A stretch of DNA of 64,000 nt. Source: Hemerocallis citrina (taxonomy: Eukaryota > Streptophyta > Magnoliopsida > Asparagales > Asphodelaceae). Position 1 is the stretch's first letter. Every line of letters starts with the position of its first letter. Under the pieces are notes generated by a model that was not told the origin of the DNA, did not search any database, and saw only the letters and a list, made by a program, of their open reading frames with translations. Made by a program: the position numbers and the translations under genes. The stretch is taken from positions 29,702,430 to 29,766,429 of the forward strand of contig CM030359.1 in NCBI GenBank assembly GCA_017893485.1, given 5' to 3'. Of this stretch, positions 55,690 to 64,000 are shown piece after piece.

Positions 55690-56154
55690 ATAAAATTAGA
55701 GAAAGCAGACACAGCAAAGAGGCGAGACATAGCGATTTAAGTGGTTGCCCCCTATTTGCAGCAATTATCTGCTGCATGTGTTCCACTATACTTAAACCCC
55801 GTATAGTGAGTTATTGGTATTCAGACCGAGATTCCTACTACACTCACATGACTTCTATATATAAGTCCTGTAAACTGCCTCGATCCGAAACGAAAAGAAA
55901 GTGAAAAAGCAAGATCAACATCTCGACAATGAAAACAATAAAAATGTTATTCTCTCTTGATCTTTAGCAAATAATAAATTCTAAAGTCCATGAGTCAAAA
56001 GAGATGGAGAATACTCAATGAATTTAGCTTTATTTAAAGAGTTTTGGAACAATTATTTTTACAAATGTAAAAAAGAAATACTAATTGTGAATCGGGGCAG
56101 GTTGTGGTCGACTGCTTATTTGGGCAGTCGACTATCATTTCCTCCAGGCCAAAG
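55690..56154 (-). repeat. Degenerate copia LTR fragment
   Basis: It resembles 62540-62790 in the same orientation (AGCGAT.TAA.GTGGTT, TTCAGACCGAGA, GGACTTCTA...AAGTCCTGT). GTCGAC motifs lie at 56107 and 56127. It ends where copia-D is inserted. Confidence 0.55.
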
Positions 56155-56897
56155 TGTTGGGATTGGGGCATCAACCAACGCCAGTTGTTGCAGCAAAACT
56201 AAATAGAGCAATGAGAAAGTTAAAGTAGGTGAGACAAATCAATTGAGCAAGCAAGTAGATCCACCAAACTAACACTAACACAATGCTGACTTATCCCGGT
56301 TAGCTTTTGCTTAATCCGGGGGGAAATATAAGAAGATCTGATATTCAACTAGAAGAGATTACAAGGAGTTACTGATTCACTCAATACAAGGAATTAAACT
56401 CACTCACCAAAAGCTATCTCTCTCTGAGCCTCTCTTCGCAATGGAGAAAATAATCTATGAAGTACTCTACTCTCATATTGGAGGAGTTTACAATATATAT
56501 AGAAGAATAGAGAGAAACCTAGGTCTAATCTTTATTCTCAGTCGTCCGATATAACTTGGAAAAGAAGTAACTGAATAGGAGCCATACGGTATAACTTGGA
56601 GTTGAAGATTGGGCTGAAATGACCTAACAAATCGGGATCCAAAATGAACACAGCGCTGCGATCGGTCGACCGTCCAACAAGACTGGTCGATCGTCCTCCT
56701 CTCGGCCAAACCCAGTGCAACTGCGATCGGGTGTGCAGTCGGGGGTGCGGTCGACCGCAACTTCGGACAGCCGACCGCAACTATGTCTGCACTATTGCTG
56801 CTCTATTTTCTTTTACTCTATTTGATGCTTCGACCTCCGTGCTTCATCTTACCTTCTTCTAATCTGAACCACGAGTATTCAAGACACATTCCTAACA
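56155..56897 (-). repeat. 3' LTR of copia-D
   Basis: It contains CGGTCGACCG (about 56665) and GCGGTCGACCGC (about 56748). TATATATAGAAG at about 56493 lies on the plus strand. It differs from the 5' LTR by a ~20-bp indel next to the first palindrome. Confidence 0.92.
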
Positions 56898-57128
56898 AAC
56901 TCCACCTTGGATTGCATACGAGTGCTATCACATGATGTGATTATTCATCTCCAAACTCTAATGAACTCCACTTGCAAAAAGACTTGGAACAATAGCTTCT
57001 TCTTCTAGTCGAAATGATCTCTACCCAATCTCACAAATTCAAGTATACCCCTTCAAGGGTACCCCTCTGTAGATGTACTCACGGAGTTGCCAACCTCCGC
57101 ACGAACTCTACTTACCCTTAGGCTTTCT

Positions 57129-57133
57129 CCACC
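57129..57133. repeat. Target-site duplication, left (CCACC)
   Basis: Exact partner at 60250-60254. Confidence 0.88.
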
Positions 57134-57686
57134 TGTAATACCTTAAACTTTCATTTTAATAAAAATATTATTTTTTTCACGTGTTGTGCACGTGCAAATT
57201 TCATGTGTATTTTATTTTATTTATTTTTATATGAAATCTCATTTTGTATGAACAATTATTTTCATTTTTCTAAAAGCTTATTTCTAAAGCCTAAAAACAC
57301 TATTTATTTATTTTAGCCCACTTTAACTAATTATAGATTTGGTTGTCTTGGCCCACAACCTAAGCCCACTATTTATGAAGCCCACAATTTAATTAATCAA
57401 TTGAAGGGCTCACACTTGTCATGTAGAGACAAATAGTGAACAAATTGATTTATTAAAATTGTACATTTATTAAATACGGGGACTAGGTGGCACGTGCGAA
57501 GCACGTAGTGTGCAATGCACACCATTTCTTGGTGGCCGGATATGGGTTTGAATGATGGAGAGTGGGTTTGTGCACATGGATAGTTACTTGATGTGTGGGT
57601 GGTTACTATAACTCCTACTCCTATCCCAGCCCTCCATTCTATAACTATCCAATCAATCTTGGCCCTCCAATCTACTCTAAGATTAG

Positions 57687-57701
57687 TATAAATACCCCCC
57701 C
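57687..57701 (+). promoter_or_regulatory. LTR core promoter (TATAAATACCCCCCC)
   Basis: Same TATA plus C-tract arrangement as at 5265, 22946 and 31419. Confidence 0.68.
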
Positions 57702-58499
57702 TTTCATGCTTGTATCCTACACTAAAGCATATATTAAAAGAGATACATATACATATTAGTGTGAGTTCAGTGTGAGTGTTCCTTTGGAGGCCAGCCATCA
57801 CTACAGGAAGAGTTCTCGGTTTTTAGGCAAGGAGCAAGGAGGAGAAGTTCGTGCATCGCAATCTAGGAGGCTCTAGGAGATCTCTCATTGTTTTTCTTCA
57901 AAAAGGTGGGTGTTTCTCATGACTTGTAAAGTAGAAATCCTGCTAGGATTGAAATTGAATTGTTGTTATATGTGTGATAAAGTTAGATCGATTGAATGAC
58001 TGTTAATCAATGTAATGACAATCTTCCATGCTATATATCATGTGAAAATTTGAATGAATGGGAATAATTAAAGACATTTTTGAGCAATTGGGAAATTAGC
58101 GGTACAGTCGACCGATCCGTCGAACAGTTGACTGGTCTAAGAAAATGAAATACATATACAGTTCGAAACTCCATGAAATGATAGGATTAATGTGTGTTAT
58201 TATTTTGATTTTAATCTAGCATGCTAAATCGGAGTTGATATTTATCTCTGTAGAACAACAATGAGTAAGAGAAAAATATGTTGTTAGAAATCGGGGTTGT
58301 GTGGTAAATACTAGTTGTAAGAATGCATTTTCGTAAACAAATGATTGATTGCTTCATGTGTAGTAAATTAATAAAACAGAAGTTTTTATAAAGCAAATGA
58401 TCATTGTGAAATATGGGTTTACTGTGAATTTTAAGTAGATTGCAAACTGGAAAGTTACATTTCAAAGAGAAGAAAATATATTTGAGACTTGAAAAACCC

Positions 58500-58755
58500 C
58501 GCAGCACAGCCGACTGATTATATGTAACAGTCGACTGTCCTGGTCATTTTGATTGAGACTTGAGAAACATCGCAGCACAACCGACTGATCACAATTAACA
58601 GTCGACTGTCCTGATCGTTTATTTTGAATTCAAAATCATAGCGGAACAGCCGACTGGTCATATGAGACAGTCGACTCCTCCGTTTATTTTATTCTCGAGC
58701 TTTAGAAACTCGCGGAACAGCCGACTGGTCATGGTTAACAGTCGACTGTCCCGAA
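58500..58755 (+). repeat. Tandem array of paired CCGACTG / CAGTCGACTG motifs
   Basis: Four units of about 70-75 bp. Each has GC(A/G)G.ACA(G/A)CCGACTG, then a 10-15 base spacer, then ACAGTCGACT. CAGTCGACT cores are at about 58530, 58601, 58670 and 58739. A further diverged pair lies at 58085-58135. Confidence 0.85.
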
Positions 58756-60299
58756 GTTTCAAATGATATATGTATTTTTGGGAGAAAATCTCTATAACTT
58801 AAGGCTATGTATAAGTGAGACTATTTTACAAGAGGAACATTTTTATTAACTCAAATTGTTTCTTTAAGAAATTTCGAATGGATTGTTTAAGAAGCTTAAA
58901 TTGAGATTTTGGTAACGAGAAATTTGAAAGGTGTGAATTGTGAAATAATTGAAAATATGAAATGAGGATTTGGAATGGATTGAAATAGAATTATGTGAGC
59001 TTATGAATGTGACATGCTTCATTTCCCAAGTATCTATGCATTGAATTATTGAATGTGATGAGTTATGAAAGATGTGAATACATGATTATTATGCTTTTGA
59101 ATATGAATGGTGATTAATCATGAAAAGGTCTTATGAGTATGACATTGTAATTATAAGCTAAAATTAAGAATTAGGATACAGCCAAGCCTTATACCGGCAG
59201 AGAAATGAATTGAAATGGAATTTGAAATGAAAAGACCAAGAATTGGGTCATGTTGAATAAATGGTTAAGACCGGTATAGTGGAAGTGCTACATTCTAAGA
59301 GATTGATTTTATTCATGATTCAATTAATTAAGGATTAGATACATAGTGGAGATGTGATGAAAGTAAGAGAAAAACATGAGTATGAGGGCCATCGGATTGG
59401 CGGCGTGAGAGTGTTTCACAGGCTGTCTTCACGATGCATCGTGACATAACGTGAGCACTGCTTCAGAATTATCGTCCCGGTGGCGACGCTTGTGGGGTGT
59501 TTGGTGACTGCGGGTGGTGTCATGTCCCATGACGGAGGCTGAATTGACCACAGGCTGTCTTCACGATGCGTCGTGACATGACGTGGGATTCCCCTCCAGG
59601 CTGTCTGGACATAAGCTCGTAGATCATAGAACATCTAGGATACTTACTGTAGTTACCGTAGTAGTTTAAATCATGGCGAGGAATTGAACCCTACAAGATG
59701 AAGTACGATTAAGGGCTTGCCCTCGGACCTATGTAGTATGGGATGCATAGAATCCGAACAAGTGCGCATTAGTGTCATATAACATAATAATTGCATTAAG
59801 GACTAAGTGCACAATCACAACACGACATCAACAGGATAGTCCCTTTTAGTTGTGTTTGTGAACAAGTTTGTGGTTTGTTAAGAAATGAGAATCGTTATAC
59901 TGTTTCCGGCATAGAAAGGATGGCGGTGTATAATTTTCGTCGGTTGAATAAACTGACGTACCCACAGTTTTGTATGTAGGATAAATGGCTTGATAAAGAT
60001 TAAAGGAGAATTGATGCTTAGAGATTATTCAATGTTGTATCTTTGTATCAATGTTGTAAACTGCTTCCACTGTCATTTCATATAAATTATTGTGATATAT
60101 GCTTCTGCTGTAAAATGTAAAGTGTAAAGATTTCATGTAACTCTGATGAAAAAGAAAAGTTTTAATTTTCTTGTAAAATTGTACTAAATGAAGTGTAAAC
60201 ATCCTGTGGAATCTCGAATTCAGTTGTATTTGGAATTCGGGGTGTTACACCACCTCTCGACGATATTCGAACGTCGTAGTCTCGTCTCGATGAATCTAG

Positions 60300-60941
60300 T
60301 TATGACAAACTAGCTAAGCTTGCGAGAATAACAGGAAAAGGAGCAACACTTGCGCAAGTAATTCGGATTCCCCAAAGCTTGTAGAGATTGTTTTGGCTTG
60401 GCCCAACCACTCTCATACCTTTAATCACCTTACGACGACTCTGAAAAACAAACAGAACTCCACCTCGAGCTGTGTACCTACAATTCCATGCATCAAGAGT
60501 TCCCAAGGAAATCAGATTCCGTTTCAACAGAGAAATCTGCAAAACATTCCTTAAAGTGAACATGTTTAGACCTGAGATTTTTAACTCAGTTGTCCCCTCA
60601 CCTACTTCTTGACAAATCTCCCCAGTTCTCATTGTCACACAATGTCCTGTAGTAGACTTATAAGTAGAAAATAACCCAGTCTCGGAACAAATATGAGAAG
60701 AACTTTCTGAGTCAAGGAACCAACTAGAATCCACTTCTAAAGAATTTGAAATAAGAAGACATGAATCACCTGAATCAAAGGCACTAACCACAATTAGCGG
60801 CTGAATTCCCATTCGTGGAGCTCTCCCAATTCTGTAATTTCTAACAGTCTTTTGTTGATATGCCCTGGCCTCTTGCAATATCGGCAACGGATCAAATCCT
60901 TTTGCAAAGCACTTTGTCTTCCCCCCTAAAGAACCATCCAT
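60300..60941 (-). pseudogene. Copia-D gag end and protease-like domain
   Basis: Minus-strand frame of 213 codons. After a short gag tail it carries SSWFLDSESSSHIC (protease motif with DSE in place of DSG), then GEGTTELKISGLNMFTLRNV, LLKRNLISLGTLDAWNCRY and GGVLFVFQSRRKVIKGMR, the usual TNT1-type protease to pre-integrase stretch. It ends in NNLYKLWG and a non-homologous tail; integrase does not follow. A gag-type zinc knuckle is not seen. The changed active site suggests the protease is dead. Confidence 0.83.
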
Positions 60942-61560
60942 CGCTAGACAACTTGGGAAAGGCGATTTTCTTTCTAAGTTGATTTTCCTTCAATGCTTTG
61001 ATTACACCATCTATCGAAATACTCTTCTTGGTAGATCTACCATGTAGCATGGTAGTGATCAAAGGCTCGTACGAATCCGACAGTGAATATATCAGGTTGA
61101 AATATTTATCTTCCTTACACACATCTGTGTTGATTGCCTTAAGTTCAGATAATACCTTATTGAACTCGGTAATGTGGTCTTGGAGATTGGTACCTTCCTT
61201 CATAGATAAACGAAATAACTTCCTCTTCTAATGCATCCGATCTAATAATGACGAGCTAGAGTAGTCAGCTATAAGTTTTTTCCACAAACTCGCCGCATCA
61301 GTTTCTTCAAGAAATCTGTACTTGACCTCGTCTGCCAATGATAGTCGGATCAGACATGGCTCTTTTACGAATATCTTCCCAACCATCATCTTTCATATCA
61401 GTTGGCTTTTCTTTCTTCTTAATGGCTAACTGCAAACGTTCTTGAACAAGAACATCATACTTATCAGTCTTCCAAATAGTGAAATTGATCTTTCCATCGA
61501 AACTGCTTGATCTTCAAAATACTGTGGCCTGTCATCTTAACCAAAAAACTCAGTAACTTG
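60892..61560 (-). pseudogene. Copia-D gag (UBN2-type)
   Basis: Minus-strand reading from near the primer site: KFDGKINFTIWK, VLVQERLQLAI, a shift, then FLEETDAASLWKKL, a TAG, then KEGTNLQDHITEFNKVLSEL and VIKALKENQLRKK. These are the conserved blocks of copia gag. At least one nonsense codon (near 61230) and one frameshift are present. The frame at 60892-61203 is its C-terminal half and overlaps the protease frame by 50 bases in another phase. Confidence 0.83.
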
Positions 61561-61562
61561 AA

Positions 61563-61574
61563 GCTCTGATACCA
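61563..61574 (-). other. Primer-binding site of copia-D
   Basis: The minus strand reads TGGTATCAGAGC two bases after the LTR. Confidence 0.9.
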
Positions 61575-61576
61575 GT

Positions 61577-62296
61577 TGTTGGGATTGGGGCGTCAACCAA
61601 TGTCCGTTGTCACAGCAGAACTAAATAGAGCAATGAGGAAGTGAAGTAGATGAGAAAAATCAATTGAGCAAGTAAGTAGATCCATCAAACTAACACAAAC
61701 ACAACGATGACTTATCCTGGTTAGCTTTTTCTTAATCCGAAGAGAAATATAGGGAGATCTGATATTCAAATAGAAAAGATTACAAGGAGTTACTGATTCA
61801 CTCAATATAAAAAATTAAACTCACTCACCAAGAACTATCTCTCTCGAGCCTCTCTTTGCAATGGAGAAAATAATCTATGAAGTACTTTACTCTCATATTG
61901 GAGGAGTTTACAATATATATAGAAGAATAGAGAGAAACCTAGGTCTAATCTTGATTCTCAGTCATCCGATATAACCTGGAAAAGAAGTAACTGAATAGGA
62001 GCCATACGATCTAACTTGGAGTTGAAGATTGGGCTGAAACGATCTAACAAATCGAGGCCCAAAATGAACAAAGCTCCGCGGTCGGTCGACCGTCCTTCTC
62101 TAAGCCAAACCCAGTGCAACTGCGGTCTGGTGTGCGGTCGGGGGTGCGGTCGACCGCAACTTGGGACAGTCGACCACAACTATGCCTGCACTATTGCTGC
62201 TCTGTTTTCTTCTACTCTCTTCGACGCTTCGACCTCTGTACTTCATCTTACCTTCTTTTAATCTGAACCACAAGTATTCAAGACACATTCCTAACA
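61577..62296 (-). repeat. 5' LTR of copia-D
   Basis: Partner of 56155-56897. It contains CGGTCGACCG (about 62084) and GCGGTCGACCGC (about 62147). Confidence 0.92.
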
Positions 62297-63455
62297 CAAA
62301 TTCGAGAGGAAATGACAGTCGACTGCACCATTTTAACTGAAATTGCAATCAACTGTCAAATGCAGTCAACTGTTATATATGCAATCGACCGAACCTTTCC
62401 CAGATTCAATATTTCGGTGAATCCACTTTAGATTATTTTCATAACTTTATCATTTTCTAAAAATAACATGTCCAAAAAATGAGTGTGTAAATCACCCTAG
62501 GGGGGTGAATAGGGTGATCGTGCGGAATTTAAAAAAATAAAATAAAGTAAAGTAAATATAAGAGTGATAAGAAAAACAAACACAGATGACGCAGCGATAT
62601 AACGTGGTTCAACCCTTAGGTCTATGTCCACACCACCTACTTGTAGTAATTCTCCGCCACAAGCGTTCTACTATAATCAAAACCTCTATACAGTGATTCT
62701 CAGATTCAGACCGAGAGACCTATTACACCCACAGGACTTCTAATCCAAGTCCTGTCAATCTCACTGAAGTGGAAAAGAAATGAAAAGAAAAACTCAAGAT
62801 TGTTAATGATCTTGACTAAAGAATACAACCAAATAAACGCTCATACTCAGATTGATTAAATGAAGGATTAGTTCAAAAATTTTCTCAGAAGTAATTAGGA
62901 TTAGAATACACAGTGGATTCATCAATATTAATAGACGGGAAAGTGTATGGATCAAAAATAGAAACGATACTTTCCAAGAATATACACAGCGCAGAGTGCA
63001 GTCGACCGTCATATTGGTGCGGTCGACCGTTCAACTCTCTGACGTAAAGTAGAGAGGTGAAAGGTCGATTGCTTCGCAAACAACTCAAGGTTGCGGTCGA
63101 CTGCGATGCGGTCGACCGGTCACGAAGTGCGGTCGACCGGTATCGCGCTGTTTATTCCGAATCCACCCTGTTTTCTTACCATAAACTAATCCCTCTTTAA
63201 TCTTATACAATTATAATCTCACGAAAATGGAAGGAAAAATCCAGGTCGTGAAATCTTCCTCTTTTGCTTGCCAATTAATCTAGAACTCTTTTTGAATATC
63301 TTCCTCTTTTGCTTGTGTTTGCCATTATTCTTTATTGCTTTCCTTGTTTGTATATTTGTGAATCTCTCTTGGATCTATTTTTGATGTTATTTAATCCTGA
63401 AAATCTGACACACTAAATTTAAACTTATTAGTATGAGTGAGCACGTTTTGTGCAC
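62297..63455 (-). repeat. Degenerate copia LTR sequence rich in GTCGAC
   Basis: CACCCTAGGGGGGTGAATAG (about 62493-62512) is, on the minus strand, the CTATTCACCCCCC block near the ends of plant copia LTRs. 62540-62790 repeats 55700-55920. Seven or more GTCGA(C/T) motifs occur in 62318-63140, five of them in 62998-63138. LTR ends could not be fixed and no coding homology is seen. Confidence 0.6.
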
Positions 63456-63481
63456 ACCAAACTAAGAGTCAACAGAGTGTA

Positions 63482-63820
63482 GCGGAGATAAGGATGCTAA
63501 GATGGATGTGTGGTAAAATAAGGAATGATAGAATTAGAAACGAGTAAATACGTGGCATACTAAAGGTAGCTCCAATCCAAGATAAGTTAAGAGAGAATCG
63601 CCTCAAGTGGTTTAGACATGTCATACGTTGACCTAGTAGTGCCCCCGTTGGAAAGAGTGATTTGATAAGTATTGAGGGTAGAGTTAGGGGTAGAAGAAGA
63701 CCTAAACTAACTTGGATGAAAACAGTGAAAAAAGATATGATAGCTTGTGACCTTACAGAAGATATTGCACTAAACCGAGCAGAATGGAAAACCAGGATTC
63801 ATATAGCCGACCCCAACTAG
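63482..63820 (+). pseudogene. 3' end of an RTE-type LINE reverse transcriptase ORF
   Basis: One frame reads AEIRMLRWMCGKIRNDRIRN, GILKVAPIQDKLRENRLKWF, RHVIR, GRRRPKLTWMKTVKKDM and RAEWKTRIHIADPN before the stop at 63818. This is the conserved C-terminus of plant RTE-type non-LTR retrotransposons. Two in-frame stops (TAA after RIRNE, TGA after HVIR) show it is dead. The catalytic RT and endonuclease are missing through 5' truncation, the normal fate of LINE copies. Confidence 0.88.
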
Positions 63821-63834
63821 TTGGGAAAAAGGCT

Positions 63835-63861
63835 TTGTTGTTGTTGTTGTTGTTGTTGTTG
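63835..63861 (+). repeat. (TTG)n tail of the LINE
   Basis: Nine TTG units end the element, the usual 3' terminus of plant RTE LINEs instead of poly(A). Confidence 0.9.
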
Positions 63862-64000
63862 TATTTTTACATATTTATTCCGCGCAAATAAGGCAGTAAA
63901 TAATTTGGAATGTACTGACTTCTTGAGGATCAATTACATCTTTCCTTTTAATGAAACTTTTATGATATTTGTGATCTTTTATATTTGCATGATTCTTTTC
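63862..64000. other. Nothing recognised
   Basis: AT-rich sequence without coding homology or repeat structure that I can see. Confidence 0.8.

Larger units (their letters stand above)
57134..60249 (+). repeat. Solo LTR of a Tekay-like gypsy element inside copia-D
   Basis: 3116 bp, TGTAATACCTTA to CGGGGTGTTACA, with an exact CCACC duplication. It shares with the G LTRs the TATA/C-tract (57687), the donor-like AAGGTGGGTG (about 57903), the paired CACGATGC elements (59430, 59562) and the GTAGTATGGGATGCATAG core (59731). Where the other LTRs carry tRNA-like modules, this one carries a GTCGAC repeat array (58500-58755). No primer site or coding region. Confidence 0.92.
56155..62296 (-). mobile_element. 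Copia-D: gag-protease-only copia element (minus strand), interrupted by a solo LTR
   Basis: LTRs of 743 bp (56155-56897) and 720 bp (61577-62296), both starting TGTTGGGATTGGGGC and ending ATTCCTAACA. The primer site is at 61563-61574 and a GGTGGAGTTT polypurine-type tract at 56898-56911, both on the minus strand. Flanks CAAAG and CAAAT match at four of five bases. Without the nested LTR it is about 3.0 kb: only gag and protease are encoded, with no integrase, RT or RNase H. Such elements depend on enzymes supplied by autonomous relatives. The protein type is Tork/TNT1-like. Confidence 0.88.

Overview
This window comes from a plant nuclear genome, most likely a repeat-rich angiosperm. Every coding stretch I can recognise belongs to a transposable element, and I found no host gene. 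The evidence for a plant is the set of families present: a chromodomain Ty3/gypsy element with 3.2-kb LTRs (Tekay/Del-like), Ty1/copia elements of SIRE/Maximus type with an extra 3' env-like region, primer-binding sites of the plant initiator-Met type (TGGTATCAGAGCC), an RTE-type LINE tail ending in (TTG)n, a hAT-type non-autonomous element, and a probable plant-mitochondrial rps4 fragment.

Layout. 1-79: end of a gypsy-type LTR. 80-12640: broken minus-strand gypsy pieces (A, B and B2), with a solo LTR (4726-8034) inserted into the gag of B. 12640-13557 and 42073-42345: remnant LTR F, split by copia-1 (13558-42067). Copia-1 carries a 692-bp hAT-type insert (16621-17312). Its env-like region is split by solo LTR S (21620-39709), which is split by gypsy G (22398-37132). 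The 3' LTR of G is in turn split by solo LTR T (33256-36207). Exact target-site duplications (TSDs) TAGCC, ATATT, CGAGT and CTAAC date these events relative to each other. 42346-52554: a minus-strand copia (C) with 152-bp LTR, interrupted by copia-2 (43729-51136, TSD CCTAA). 52555-55690: microsatellites and an inverted-repeat element that has captured organelle-like DNA. 55690-63455: degenerate copia LTR pieces around copia-D (56155-62296, gag and protease only), itself interrupted by a solo LTR (57134-60249, TSD CCACC). 63482-63861: 3' end of a dead RTE LINE.

How the parts work. Each autonomous family encodes gag (particle), protease, integrase, reverse transcriptase and RNase H, and is transcribed from its LTR. 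None is intact here. G is nearest to intact, with isolated nonsense codons and one frameshift. Copia-1, copia-2 and C carry active-site losses. Many stops look like C-to-T changes, as expected of methylated repeats.

The features most worth attention are not genes. A SalI-type palindrome (CAGTCGACTG and its CGGTCGACCG variant) recurs about 50 times across at least four apparently unrelated LTR families, including in-frame arrays inside coding linkers. tRNA-like modules with A and B boxes sit inside gypsy LTRs. A pair of conserved hairpin/ACGT elements and a fixed GTAGTATGGGATGCATAG core are shared by otherwise diverged gypsy LTRs. An extra acidic, coiled-coil ORF lies upstream of gag in G. All identifications are by eye; no database search was run.
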